This document shows positions 1 to 12,987 of a stretch of 64,000 nt of DNA, piece after piece. Where the stretch lies: NCBI GenBank assembly GCA_002104905.1, contig MCFE01000388.1, forward strand, positions 1 to 64,000. The letters are read 5' to 3'. Origin of the DNA: Basidiobolus meristosporus CBS 931.73 (lineage: Eukaryota; Basidiobolomycota; Basidiobolomycetes; Basidiobolales; Basidiobolaceae). Within the stretch, counting starts at the first letter, position 1, and each line of letters starts with the position of its first letter. Position numbers and translations under genes: made by a program. The notes under the pieces are model-generated. The model was not told where the DNA came from. It ran no database searches and saw nothing but the letters and a program-made list of their open reading frames with translations.

Positions 1-2110
1 AGAAAGTGCTACAGTTGGTTGCATTCTTGAATTCCATGAAATTGCTCCTTTGCAGTAAAGAAAGGTGTATCCTGTGGTGGATCTTCTGTCTTCTAAATGT
101 TGTGCCCAATCAGCATCAGAGTATCCATAAGATCCTGTTCTAAATCCTTATAAGTGTATCCTCAGCAGATATCAGCAGTTCCTTTTAGGTATTTAAAAAT
201 CAGCTTAACTGTTGCAATATGATCAGATCCATAGTTCTGATTATGTTGGCTGACAACTCTCACCAGATATGAGATATCTAGAGGTGTTCCAAGCATGATA
301 TACATCAGACTGCCAGCCATAGATTGATAAGGAAAGTCAGGGCTTTCAGATGGCACCTAGCTCTCTTGATTTGGTTGAGTGTTGACCAAGTTAAGGTTTG
401 TCTCCATTGGGGTAGCTGCAGGTTTACAGTTTTCCATTTGGTACTACTTTAGTATATCTTGAATATACTTGGATTGGCTTAGAGTAATAGTCTGGGTACT
501 TCTGTCTATGATGAACTTAATCCCTAAGTAGTAACTGAGTTCCCATAGATCAGACATCTTGAACTCCTTTGATAGGCTGGATTTAGTCTCTTCCAATGTT
601 TCTAGGTTATTGGTGGCTATAATAAGATCATCCACATAGAGAGCTAATAGAACTGGATTTGCTCTATCTGGCTTATAATATATACTATAGTCAGCATTAC
701 TCCTTTTGAAACTCAAAGATTCCAAATAAGAATCTATCTTGCAATTCCAGGCTCTGGGTGATTGCTTGAGACCATAGAGTGACTTTTTAAGCTTGCAGAC
801 CAAATGGGGGTTATTTTTGTCAGCAAACACATCAGGTTGGCTCATATACACATCCTCATCAAGGTCTCCATTCAAAAATACAGTTTTTACATCCATTTGA
901 TGAATAAAAGCTTATATTTGGCTGCAATAGCAAATATTAATCTAATGGAATTACACTTGCTACCGGTGCAAAGGTCTCAGTATAGTCAAGTCCTTTTGTT
1001 TGAGAGTACTCTTTGGCCCCAAGTTTTGCTTTGTATCTTTCAATTGAGCCTTCAGCCTATTATTTTGTCTTGAAGACCCATTGCATCCAGTTGATTTTTG
1101 GTTGATTGGTAACTTGACTAAGTCCCAAGTTTGATTTTCCATCAGGGCCTGATATTCCTCAGTCATTGCAAGTCTCCAAAACTTTGTCTGAGGGCTACTT
1201 AGGGCCTCTTTTACAGTCTGGGGCTCATTAATATGGACTGAATAGGCATAGGCTAAGTTTGTACCCTCATTGATATAGTAATTTGGGCTATTTCATGTAC
1301 ATTTGGATCTCTGGGTATTTAATACTGGAATGATCACTTCTAGGATATTCCTGGGCACTGATTCTGGCTGAACCATGGTTGTCAAGTCCTCTGGAGTGCA
1401 AAAATTCTCATTGTTTTGCTCTGATTCAATTCTGTAAATTGGTGGACTAGAGACCAGATTTTTGTCATCATGTGATGTAATTTTTTGTAAAAATTTTAAA
1501 TTTTAATCAAACAACACATCCCTGGACTTGATTAGCTTCTTGGCTTTGGTATTGTAGAGTCTGTTTGCTTTACTCTCATTGTAGTAGCCCAAAAATATGC
1601 CTTTTACACTTTTGGCTCAAATTCTGACTGATTTCCAGGCAGTTTCTTGGCATATGCCATACACCCATATATTATTATATGTTTTGCACTTGGTCTGTAT
1701 CCATACCATGCTGCAAATGGAGTAGAACCACAAAGTATTCTGTTATAATTCTGACTTTTAAGGTATACAGCTTTGGCAACTGATTCCACCCAAAATCATA
1801 GGATAACTTTTGATCATGGATCATAGATCTTGCTATATCAATTATTGATCTGTTAGCACTTTCTGCTACTTCATTTTGCTGTGGGGAGTATGGTACAGTA
1901 GTCTCTTGCTTTATCCCATGAATTTTGCGGAAGTGGATGAAGAGTTTTGAGGTATATTCCCCACCATTGTCAGAGTGTATTTTCTTGATTTTTTCATAAG
2001 GTTCTCTCTCCAATATGACTTTAAACTCCCTGAGCTTAGACAGAGCTTCTTCCTTTCTCTCCATGAAGTATACCCTTGTGTATTGTGTATAATCATCAAT
2101 AAAAGTGATT
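1..2110 (-). mobile_element. Copia copy A: decayed integrase-RT-RNase H, cut by window edge
   Basis: This is the 3' part of a Ty1/copia polyprotein on the minus strand, running off the left edge. Integrase text (YSPQQN, SDNGGEY) lies near 1,850-2,100. The reverse transcriptase (MDVKTVFLNG, YVDD) lies near 444-896 and the start of RNase H at 1-120. Several frameshifts and stops break the frame, so it is a pseudogene. It differs from copies B, C and D in one useful place: near 234 it reads CAG (Gln) where the other three have an in-frame TAG between RT and RNase H. Its gag and protease are missing, and its LTRs are outside the window or lost. Confidence 0.85.
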
Positions 2111-2440
2111 AAATACTTTACTTGACCTGATTGAGACATGTGTGAAGAAAGACTAGAACAGTTGAGGTATGTGAAGGATTTACTGTATATGGTAGTCACC
2201 AAAATGCAGCTTGTAATGGACTCTGAGTTGTTTTGATGGATTGTCAAATGATGTTTATAATGCCAGTTGCCTTTGACAACTCCCTCAATACCCAGGATGT
2301 CTAAGTTGGGCAGTGCATGAAGAACCAGCAACTGCTGACTAATCCCCACTACAGCGTGGGATCTTGATATCATTTTAGTATTTGCATCAATCAGATAGAT
2401 GATGCTGATGTGCTGAAATTATGGACAACTGAATAGGAAC
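2111..2440 (-). other. Unmatched stretch upstream of copy A integrase
   Basis: An open minus-strand frame continues from the copy A integrase to about 2,373, but the text upstream of residues MSQSGQVKYLITF does not match the GAG-pre-integrase region of copies B, C or D. It may be a diverged or recombined piece of a related element. I cannot assign it. Confidence 0.35.
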
Positions 2441-2588
2441 ATTTTATTTTTTAGTTGGATTATTTCCTAATTGTTTTGAACCTTGTTTATCTTGAAATAA
2501 TGCTACAGGTATTTTTCAACATACACCTAAGCCTCTGAACAGCTTTCTAAACCACATTGCTTCTTTTGTAGCTTAACCGGCTGCAATA
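2441..2588 (-). mobile_element. Copia RNase H fragment (H)
   Basis: About 150 bp matches, in minus orientation, the RNase H region of copy D around 14,110-14,275 (shared landmarks cctaattg, ttatcttgaaataa and accacattgcttcttttgtagctt in parts). It ends exactly where the 5' LTR of copy B starts, so B probably inserted into an older minus-strand copy. The other side of the broken element is not visible. Confidence 0.6.
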
Positions 2589-2935
2589 TGTTGTAAAACT
2601 TTGTAATTCCACCTAAATATTCACCTAACTTAGTCACTTGGATCATTACCCACAAATCCTAGAGAATACTCACCAAATTCCTTGTGGGATTTACTTTGAA
2701 TATTTTCACCAAACTACCAGGTACCCAGAACATGAATATTTTTAAAGTTGTCCAAACAGCCCCAAACTTTGCACACATGCTTTTGGGACCTTTCTTAACC
2801 TATTCTGCAAGTTTGTACTGCCAAGATCAGGTAAAAGTATAAATACCACTTTACATTCAATCAATCATTATGTGAAGACCACTTAATCTACTTGTGCTCC
2901 CAATCACTTCCAATATCTCCAAGACTCTTACAACA
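2589..2935 (+). repeat. 5' LTR of copia copy B
   Basis: The LTR starts TGTTGTAA, ends TTACAACA and is 347 bp. It is followed by GGTTAGGAGGCCC, a mutated form of the GGTTATGAGCCC primer site seen in copies C, D and E. Confidence 0.85.
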
Positions 2936-3050
2936 GGTTAGGAGGCCCAAGCTGTCACTCTCTGCAACGTCTACTACTGCTATTACTAGAATTTTTCCCT
3001 CTGCTGAAAAGTTGGATGGATCTACTACCAGGTGTGGAAGGTGAGGAAGA

Positions 3051-5070
3051 AGATGCTGCTAAGTATCAGAAGAAAGAACAAAGTGCCTCTGACTGCATTT
3101 GCCTTAAAGTTAAAGACAAATTGCTAATTCTATGCTCAAGAGCAAAAACAGCAAAGAATGCCTGGAAGGCATCAGAAGACACCTACCAGTCATGTTCAGC
3201 TGTTAAGAAAATGTATTTGAGATGAAAATTCTTTATTACAAAGATGCAGTCAGGTGAAGAAATGCACAATCTAATTAACAGAACTACCCTGCTGGTAGTC
3301 AAAATGGAATCTGTGGGTGTACAAGCTACTGATGAGGATGTGATAGTTAGCATCCTGAATAGCCTGACAGATAAGATTCAGGGACTTGTATCAGCCATAG
3401 AGTCCAGAACTGAATATTTGACCTTAAATTACATATATGGAAGGCTCCTGGATGAAGAATTAAGGAAATCAAGCGCCAATAAGAAGGAAGAAGAGAATGC
3501 TTTAATAAGCAATGACAACCAACAGAGGAGGTACCCAAGACCCTACAAAGGCAACAGCAACCTATTTTGCAACTACTGCAAAAGGAAAGGACACACATCA
3601 GACCGGTGTTTCAAAAAGAAAGATTATCAGCAAAAGAAGCCTGAATATGGAAATGCTGCAACAACTGAAGATAGACTATTCATATCTGCACTAAATATGA
3701 CCACAATCAAGGATTCTCAGATGTGGTATATTGACTCTGGAGCATCTCAACACTTTACACACCAAAAAGAACTTTTTACCCAATATCAAGAAATTCCAAT
3801 TAAGAAGGTTTTTATGGGTGACAATAGAACACTTGATGCAGTGGGAGAAGGAACTTTCCAAGTAAACCTTAGAAGCAGTGAAGGAAGCCATACACTGACC
3901 TTTAAAGAAGTACTTTATGTACCAGAAATAGCCAAGAACCTACACTCTGTAAGCAAGGCCACAACAGAAGGACTCAGTTTCAGTTTTGACAATTCTGGAT
4001 GCAGGATCACCAATCAAAATGGTGACCATATTGCTGTGGGCATCAGAGATCAGAGTCTATAGAAGCCTTAGAGTACCAGAAGAAAGAACAAAGTGCCTTT
4101 AACTGCATTTGCCTTAATGTCAAGGACAAATTGCTAATTCAATGCTCACAAGCAAAGACGGCAAAGAATGCCTCAAAAGCATTAGAAGACACCCACCAGT
4201 CATGTTCAGCTGCCAAGAAAATGCATCTGAGACAAAAATTCTTTACTACAAAGATGCTGCCAGGAGAAGAAATGAAAAATCTAATAACAGAATTACCCTG
4301 CTGGTAGATGAGATGGAATCTGTGGGCGTACCAACTACTAATGAGGATGTGATAGTTACCATCCTGAATAGCCTGACAGACAAGTTTCAGGGCCTTGTAT
4401 CAGCCCTAGAGTCCAGAACTGAAGAGTTGACCTTAAATTACGTATATGGAAGGCTCCTGGATGAAGAATTAAGGAAATCAAGTGCCAATAAGAAGGAAGA
4501 AGAAAATGCTTTAATAAGCAGTGATAGCCAACAAAGAAGGCTCCCAAGACCCTACAAAGGCAACAGCAACCTATTTTGCAACTACTGCAAAAGGAAAGGA
4601 CACACATCAGACCAGTGTCTCAAAAAGAGAGATTATCAGCAAAAGAAGACTGAATAAAGAAATGCTGCAACAGCTGAGGATAGACTACTTATATCTGCAC
4701 TAAATATGACCACACCCAAGGATTCTCAGATGTGGTACATTGGCTCTGGAGTATCTCAACACTTTACACACCAAAAAGAACTTTTTACCCAATATCAAGA
4801 AACTCCAATTAAGAAGGTTTTCATGGGTGACAATAGAACACTTGATGCAGTGGGAGAAGGAGCTTTTTAAGTAAGCCTTAGAAGCAGTGAAGGAAGCCAT
4901 ACATTAACCTTCAATGATGTACTCTATGTACCAGAAATAGCCAAGAATCTACTATCTGTAAGCAAAGCCACTGCACAGGACTCAGATTCAGCTTTGACAG
5001 TTCTGGATGCAGGATTACCAATCAAAATGGTGCCCATATTGCTTTGGGCATCAGATATCATAATCTATAC
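3051..5070 (+). repeat. Tandem duplication of gag-protease within copy B
   Basis: Two units of about 1,010 bp follow each other directly (about 3,051-4,060 and 4,061-5,070). Each encodes the Gag C-terminal half, the CCHC knuckle and the protease DSGAS region. The second protease reads WYIGSGVSQHFTH, with the catalytic Asp changed to Gly. The units differ by scattered substitutions, so the duplication is either old or came from recombination between two different copies. A normal element has one copy of this region. Confidence 0.85.
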
Positions 5071-7182
5071 AAGTTGACTTATATTCCATCATATCTGGAA
5101 GCTAATATATGTAACTTAAAGGAAGAAACACCAATGCTTTGGCACAGAAGATTTGGGCACATCAATTTTGATTATATGCGCAAAATGATCAAGGATCAGC
5201 TAATTTCTGGAGTAAAAATTGATCCCCCAGCTAGTTTGGAGCACTGTGAAGCCTGCATATATGGGAAATAAGCCAGACAGCTGTTCAAGAGCTCTGGATT
5301 GAACAAAACTATGAAAAATTAGATCTAATCCACTCAGATCTGTGTGGACCTATACAAAATTTATCCTTAGGTGAGATGAAATATTCAATCACTATAATTG
5401 ATTATTATACAAGATACATGTGGATCTACTTCATGGAGAGAAAGGAAGAAGCTCTGTCTAAGTTCAGGAAGTTCAGTGCCATAGTGAAGAGACAAACTGG
5501 TGAAAAAATCAAGAAAACATGCTCTTACAATAGTGGAGAATATACCTCAAAACTCTTCATCCACTTCTGCAAAATTCATGGGATAAAGCAAGAGACTACT
5601 GTACCATACTCTCCACAGCAAAATGGAGTAGCAGAAAGTGCTAACAGATCAATAATTGATATAGCAAGATCTATGATCCATGATCAAAAATTATCCTATG
5701 ATTTTTGGGTGGAATCAGTTGCACTGCATGTACCTTAAAAATAGGAGTTATAACAGGATACTCTGTGATTCTACTCCATTTAAACATGGTATGGGTACAG
5801 ATCAAGTGCAGAACATCTAAAAATATTTGGGTCCACAGCATATGCCAAGAAACTGCCTGGAAATTAGTCAAAATTTAAGCCAAAAATTGGAAAATGCTTA
5901 TTTTTGGGCTACTGCAATGAGAGTAAGGCATACAGACTCTACAATACCACAGCAAAGAGGCTGATCAAGTCCATGGATGTGTTGTGTGCTGAATATTCAA
6001 AATTCTCACAAAAATAACGTTAGATGATGACAAAAATTTGATATCAAGTCCACCCATAGTCAGGATTGAATCAGAGCAAAATAATGAAAACTTTTTCATT
6101 CCACAGGACTCTACAACTGTGACTCAGTCAGAATCTATGTCCAGGAATATCCCAGAAGTGATCATTCCTGTATCAAATGCTAGGAGATCCAACTGAACAA
6201 GAAATAGCCCAAATTACTATATCAATCAGGGTACAAACTTAGCCTATGCCTATTCTGTCCATATTGGTGAGCCCTACACTCTAAAAGAGTGCCTAAATAG
6301 CCCTCAGACAAAGTTTTGCAGATCTGCAATGACTGAGGAACATCAGGCCCTAGTGGAAAATCAATCTTGGGACTTTGTCAAACTACCAATCAACCTAAGA
6401 TCAGTTAGATGCAGATGGGTCTTCAAGACAAAATAAAAGGCTGATGGTACAATTGAAAGATACAAAGCAAGACTTGTGGCCAAAGAATACTCTCAAACAA
6501 AAGGATTTGACTATACTGAGACCTTTGCACTGGTAGCCATGTTTAACTCCATTAGATAAATATTGGCTATTGCAGCCAAACATAAGTTTTTAAATCATCT
6601 AATGAATGTAAAGCGGCATTTTTGAATGGAGAACATGATGAGGATGTGTATATGAACCAGCTGGATGGGTTTGTTGATCAAGATAACCCCCATTTGGTCT
6701 GCAAGCTTAAAAAGCTACTATATGTTCTCAAACAATCACCAAGAGCCTGGAATTGCAAGATAGATTCTTATTTGGGATCTTTGAGTTTCCAAAGGAGTAT
6801 TGATGACTATAGTGTTGACTATAAGCCAGATAGAGCAAGTCTAGCTTTGTTAGCTCTATATCTAAAGATCTTACAATAGTTACTAGTAGCCTAGAAACTT
6901 TGTAAGGGACTAATTCTGGCATATCTAAGGAGTCCAAGATGTCCATTAGAGGAGAACTCAGCTACTTCTTAGGAATAAAATTCTACATAGACAGAAGTAA
7001 CTGAACTATCATCCCTAGCCAGTCCAAGTATATTCAAGATATACTTAAGTGGTACAAAATGGATAGCTATCCCAAGGGAGGCAAACTCTGACTTGTTTAA
7101 AACTCAATCAAATCATGAGGACTTAGTACCATCTAAAAGCCCCAACTTCCCTTATGATTCAATGGTTGGCAGTCTAATGTAT

Positions 7183-7530
7183 TGTTGTAGAAATTTGTAA
7201 TTCCACCTAAATATTCACCTAACTTAGTCACTTAGATCATTACCCTCAAATCCTAGAGAATACTGACCAAAATCCTTGTTGGGATTTACTTAGAATATTT
7301 TCACCAAAATACCAGGTACCCAGAACATGAAATTCTCAAAGTTGTCCAAACAGCCCCAAACTTTGCACACATGTTCTTGGGACCTTCCTTGACCTATTCT
7401 ATGTGCTTGTAATGCCAAGACCAGGTAAAAGTATAAATACTACTTTTACATTCAATAAATCATTAAGTGATAACCACAAAATCTACTTGTCCTCCCAATC
7501 ACTTCCAATATCTCAAAGACTCTTACAACA
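7183..7530 (+). repeat. 5' LTR of copia copy C
   Basis: The LTR is 348 bp with TG...CA ends and a TATAAATA box at 7,432-7,439. It is followed directly by the primer binding site. Confidence 0.93.
7432..7439 (+). promoter_or_regulatory. LTR TATA box, copy C
   Basis: TATAAATA lies in the 3' half of the LTR, the expected place for the U3 promoter. The same motif occurs at the matching place in copy D. Confidence 0.6.
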
Positions 7531-7542
7531 GGTTATGAGCCC
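7531..7542 (+). promoter_or_regulatory. Primer binding site, copy C (initiator tRNA-Met anticodon arm)
   Basis: GGTTATGAGCCC abuts the LTR. Its complement, GGGCTCATAACC, is the anticodon arm of fungal initiator tRNA-Met with anticodon CAT, the half-tRNA type of primer known for Drosophila copia and Ty5. The ATG inside the site is in frame with Gag. Confidence 0.85.
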
Positions 7543-10500
7543 CCAGCTGTCACTCTCTGCAATGTCTACTACTGCTATTACTGGAATTTTTCCCTCTGCT
7601 GAAAAGTTGGATGGATCTAACTTCCAAGTGTGGAAGGTGAAGATGAAAATGCTGCTACAAGAATGAGGCCTTTGGGATATTGTAATGGGAGAAGAATGCT
7701 CTCCTAAAAACGTGGGAGAGGAAGCCTTAAATTACCAGAAGAAAGAACAAAGTGCCTTTAACTGCATTTGCCTTAATGTCAAGGACAAATTGCTAATTCA
7801 ATGCTCAAGAGCAAAAACAGCAAAGAATGCCTGGAAAGCATTAGAAGACACCCACCAGTCATGTTCAGCTGCCAAGAAAATGCATCTGAGACAAAAATTC
7901 TTTACTACAAAGATGCTACCAGGAGAAGAAATGAAAAATCTAATTAACAGAACTACCCTGCTGGTAGTCAAAATGGAATCTGTGGGTGTACAAACTACTG
8001 ATGAGGATGTGATAGTTACCATCCTGAATAGCCTGACAAATGCGTTTCCGGGCCTTGTATCAGCCCTAGAGTCCAGAACTGAAGATTTGACCTTAAATTA
8101 CATGTATGGAAGGCTCCTGGATGAAGAATTAAGAAAATCAAGGGCCAATAAGAAGGAAGAAGAAAATACTTTAATAAGCAGATAATAACCAACAAAGGAG
8201 GTACCCAAGACCCTACAAAGGCAACAGCAACCTATTTTGCAACCACTGCAAATGGAAAGGACACACATCAGACCGGTGTCTCAAAAAGAAAGATAATCAG
8301 CAAAAGACACCTGAATATGGAAATGCTGCTGCAACTGAAGATAGACTATTTGTATCTGCACTAAATATGACCACAAACAAGGATTCTCAGACATGGTATA
8401 TTGACTCTGGGGCTTCTCAACACTTTACACACCAAAAAGAACTTTTTACCCAATTTCAAGTAATTCCAATTAAGAAGGTTTTCATGGGTGACAATAGAAC
8501 GCTTGATGCAGTGGGAGAAGGAACTATTCAAGTAAGCCTTAGAAGCAGTGAAGGAAGCCTTACACTGACCTTTAAAGAAGTACTCTATGTACCAGAAATA
8601 GCCAAGAACCTACTCTCTGTAAGCAAGGCCACTGCAGAAGGACTCAGTTTCAGTTTTGACAATTCTGAATGCAGGATCACTGCTCAAAATGGTGCCCATA
8701 TTGCTTTGGGCATCAGAGATCAGAATCTATACAAGTTAACTTATATTCCATCATATTTGGTAGCCAATATAAGTAACGTAAATGAAGAAACACCAATGCT
8801 TTGGCATAGGAGATTTGGACATGTCAATTTTGATTATTTGCGTAAAATGATCAAAGATCAGCTAATTTCTGGAGTGAAAATTGATTCCCCAGCTAATTTG
8901 GAGCACTGTGAAGCCTGCATATATGGGAAACAAGTCAGACAGCTGTTCAAGAGCTCTGGGTTAATCAAAACTAAGAAAAAATTAGATCTAATTCACTTAG
9001 ATCTGTGTTGACCTATGCAAAATTTATCCTTAGGCGGGATGAAGTATCTAATCACTCTTATTGATGATTATACAAGATACACATGGGTCTACTTCATGGA
9101 GAGAAAGGAAGAAGCTCTGTCTAAGTTCAGGGAGTTTAAAGCCATGGTGGAGAGAGAAACTGGTGAAAAAATCAAGAAAATACGCTCTGACAATGGCGGA
9201 GATTATACCTCAAAACTTTTCATCTACTTCTGCAGAATTCATGGGATAAAGAAAGAGACTACTGTTCCATACTCCCCACAGCAAAATGGAGTAGCAGAAT
9301 GAGCTAACAGATCAATAATTGATATGGCAATATCTATGATCCATGATCAAAAATTATCCTATGATTTTTGGGTGGAATCAGTAGCCACTGCTGTATTCCT
9401 TAAAAATAGGAGTTATAACAGAATACTTCGTGATTCTACTCCATTTGAAGCATGGTATGGATACAGACCAAGTGCAGAACATCTAAGAATATTTGGGTGT
9501 ACAGCATATGCCAAAAAACTGGCCCGAAATCAGTCAAAATTTGAGCCAAAAATTTTAAAATGCATATTTTTGGGCTACTGCTATGAGAGTAAGGCATACA
9601 GACTCAACAATACTGAAGCAAAGAAGCTGATCAAGTCCAGGGATGTGTTGTTTGATGAAAATTCAAAACTTTCACAAAAAGTGACATCAGATGATGACAA
9701 AAATTTGATCTCAAGTCCACCAATTGTCAGGATTGAATCAGAGCAAAACAATGGAAATTTTTCACTCCAGAGGACTCTACAACTGTGGTTCAGCCAGAAT
9801 CAGTGCCCAGGAATATCTCAGAAGTGATGATTCCAGTATCAGATGCCCAGAGATCCAATTGGACAAGAAATAGCCCAAATTACTATATCTATGAGGGTAC
9901 AAACTTAGCCTATGCCTATTCAGTCCATATTGATGAACCCCAGACTCTAAAAGAGGCCCTAAATAGCCCTCAGACAAAGTTTTGGAGATCTGCAATGACT
10001 GAGGAATATCAGGCCCTGATGGAAAATCAAACTTGGGACTTAGTCAAGTTACCAATCAACCAAAAATCAATTGGATGCAATGGGTCTTCAAGACAAAATA
10101 ATAGGCTGAAGGCTCAATTGAAAGATACAAAGCAAGGCTTGTAGCCAAAGGATACTCTCAAACAAAAGGACTTGACTACACTGAGACCTTTGCACCGGTA
10201 GCCAAGTTTAATTCCATTAGATTAATATTGGCTATTGCAGCAAAATATAAGTTTTTTATTCATCAAATGGATGTAAAAACTGCATTTTTGAATGGAGAAC
10301 TTGATGAGGACGTGTATATGGACCAGCCTGATGGGTTTGTTGACCAAGATAACCCCCATTTGGTCTGCCAGCTTAAAAAGTCACTATGTGGTCTCAAACA
10401 ATCACCAAGAGCCTGGAATTGCAAGATAGATTCTTATTTGGAATCTTTGAGTTTCAAAAGGAGTAATGCTGACTATAGTATATATTATAAGCCAGATAGA

Positions 10501-11516
10501 GCAAATCCAGTTCTATTAGCTCTATATGTGGATGATCTTATTATAGCCACCAATAACCTAGAAACATTGGAAGAAACTAAATCCAGCCTATCTAAGGAGT
10601 TCCAGATGTCCAATCCAGGAGAACTCAGCTACTACTTAGGGATTAAGTTCACCATAGACAGAAGTACCCAGACTATCACCCTAAGCCAATCCAAGTATAT
10701 TCAAGATATACTAAAGAAGTACCAAATGGAAGACTGTAAACTGGCAGCTATCCCAATGGAGACAAACCTTAACTTGGTCAAAACTCAACCAAATCAAGAG
10801 AGCTTGGTGCCATCTGAAAGCCCTGACTTTCCTTATCAATCTATGGCTGGTAGTCTGATGTATATCATGCTTGGAACACATCTAGATATCTCATATCTGG
10901 TGGGAGTTGTCAGCCAACATAATTAGAACTATGGATCTGATCATATTACAGCAGTTAAAGGGATTTTTAGATACCTAAAAGGAACTGCTGATATCTGCTT
11001 AAGATACACTTATAATGATTCAGAACAGGATCTTGTGGGATACTCTGATGCTGATTGGGGATGAGATTTAGAAGACAGAAGATCCACCACAGGATACACC
11101 TTTCTTTACTGTCAAGGAGCAATTTCTTGGAATTCAAGAAAGCAACCAACTGTAGCACTTTCTACCACAGAAGCAGAGTATATGGCAGCCTGTGAAGCTA
11201 CAAAAGAAGCAATGTGGTTAAGAAAACCTTTTACAGATTTAGGCCTATGTCAAACAACGCCTATTACTTTATTTCAAGATAATCAAGGATGTATAAAATT
11301 TGGTAGAAATCCAACTTTTCATGCTAGAACCAAGCACATATATATTAGACATTATTTCATATGTGAAGCTATAGAGAATAACTTAGTTAGCTTAGTTTAC
11401 TGTCCTACAGATGAAATGATTGCAGATATATTTACCAAACCATTAGCTAAAGACAAGTTTGAATATCTTAGGTCAAAATTAGGACTAGTCAGTATGAACA
11501 TTTAGCTGAGTGGGAG

Positions 11517-11866
11517 TGTTGTAAAAATCTGTAATTCCACCTAAATATTCACCTAACTTAGTCACTTAGATCATTACCTTCAAATCCTAGAGAATACTGA
11601 CCAAGATCCTTGTTGGGATTTACTTAGAATATTTTCATCAAAATACCAGGTACCCAGAACATGAAAATTCTTCAAAGTTGTCCAAACAGCCCCAAACTTT
11701 GCACACATGTTCTTGGGACCTTCCTTAATCTATTTTACATGCTTGTAATGCCAAGACCAGGTAAAAGTATTAATACTACTTTTACATTCAATAAATCATT
11801 AAGTGAAAACCACAAAATCTACTTGTCCTTGCAATCACTTCCAATATCTCCAAGACTCTTACAACA
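11517..11866 (+). repeat. 3' LTR of copia copy C
   Basis: The LTR is 350 bp with TGTTGTAA...TTACAACA ends. It is preceded by the purine tract GAGTGGGAG. Confidence 0.93.
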
Positions 11867-11871
11867 TGTAT

Positions 11872-12642
11872 ATCATGCTTAGAACCTGTCCAGATAGCTC
11901 GTATTCAGTGAGAGTTGTCAGCTAGCATAACTAGAACTATAGATCTGATTATATTCCAGCATTTAAGCAGATTTTTAGATGCCTATAAGGAACTGCCAAT
12001 ATCTGCTTAAGGCTTGTATATCAGTATTCAGAACAGGATCTTGTGGAATACTCTGATGCTGATTGAGGGCAATATTTAGAAGTCAGAAGATGCACCATAG
12101 GATACACCTTTCTTTATTGCAAAGAAACAATTTCTTAGAATCCAAGAAAGCAACCTACTATAGCACTTTCCACCACAGAGGCATAGTATATGGCAGCCTG
12201 TGAAGCTACAAAAGAGCAATGTGGCTAAGAAAGCTGCTCAGAGGCTTAGGCCTATGTTGAAGAATACCTATTGCATTATTTCAAGATAATTAAGGTTCAA
12301 AACAATTAGGTAACAATCCAACATTTCATGCCAGAAATAAATATATGGATATTAGACATCATTCCATATATGAAACTATAGAGAACAACTTGGTTAGCTT
12401 AGTTTACTGTCCTACAGATGAAATGATTGCAGACATATTAACTAAACCTTAAGCTGGAGATAAGTTTGAATATCATAGGTTAAAGTTTGGACTAGTTAGT
12501 ATGAGCATTTAATTGAGTGTGAGTATTGTAAAGATTTGTAACTTAGTTACTTAGATTATTTCCTTCAAATCCTGGAGAATACTGACCAAATTCCTTGTTT
12601 GGATTTACTTAAAATATTTTCACCAAAATATCATGTACTTAG
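11872..12642 (+). mobile_element. Copia copy B, right part (RT end, RNase H, partial 3' LTR)
   Basis: The text of copy B continues after copy C: a decayed RNase H domain to about 12,510 and then a truncated, internally deleted 3' LTR (12,524-12,642). The in-frame TAG after the HN residues at the RT/RNase H border, seen in copies C and D, is also present here near 11,931. Confidence 0.85.
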
Positions 12643-12987
12643 TGTTGTAAAATTTGTAGTTCCACCTGAATATTCACCTGACTAAGTCACTCAGATCATG
12701 ACCTACATAGCTTATAGAACATTAACCAAATTCCTTGTCAGGATTTACTTGGTATATTTTCTCCAAAACATCAGGTATGCAGAACATGGAATTACTAAAA
12801 GTTGTCCAAACAGCCCCAGACTTTGCACACTTACTCTTGGGACCTTCTAAATGCATTCTAGATATTGGTATGCTAAGATCATGTGAAAGTATATATACTA
12901 CTTTACATTCATTAAGTCAATAGGTGAAGACCACAGACTCTACTTGTTCTCTCAATCACTTCCAATATCTCCAACACTCTTGCTGCA
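12643..12987 (+). repeat. Solo or truncated copia LTR (G)
   Basis: A diverged LTR of 345 bp starts TGTTGTAA and ends TTGCTGCA. It abuts the broken 3' LTR of B on the left and the gag remnant of copy E on the right. No target-site duplication was found. Confidence 0.8.

Larger units (their letters stand above)
2589..7182 (+). mobile_element. Copia copy B, left part (5' LTR to RT), degenerate
   Basis: Copy B is an old plus-strand element. Its 5' LTR is 2,589-2,935 and the primer site just after it is mutated. Gag pieces, a zinc knuckle (CNYCKRKGHTSDRC), an aspartic protease motif (WYIDSGASQHFTH), integrase text and RT text follow in order, all broken by stops and frameshifts. The gag-protease part is present twice in tandem. 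The element is interrupted in the RT-RNase H region, inside the codons for the conserved SLMYIMLGT text, by insertion of copy C. The rest of B resumes at 11,872. Confidence 0.9.
7183..11866 (+). mobile_element. Copia copy C, complete but coding-dead, nested in B
   Basis: This is a full-length element of 4,684 bp with both LTRs, flanked by the 5-bp target duplication TGTAT (7,178-7,182 and 11,867-11,871). Joining the flanks restores the RT-region text of copy B, which proves nesting. Gag, CCHC, protease, integrase (SDNGGDY, YSPQQNG), RT (YVDD) and RNase H are all recognisable. They are broken by stops in gag, integrase and RT/RNase H and by frameshifts. The two LTRs differ at about 15 positions plus two small indels, so C is clearly older than D. 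Confidence 0.95.
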
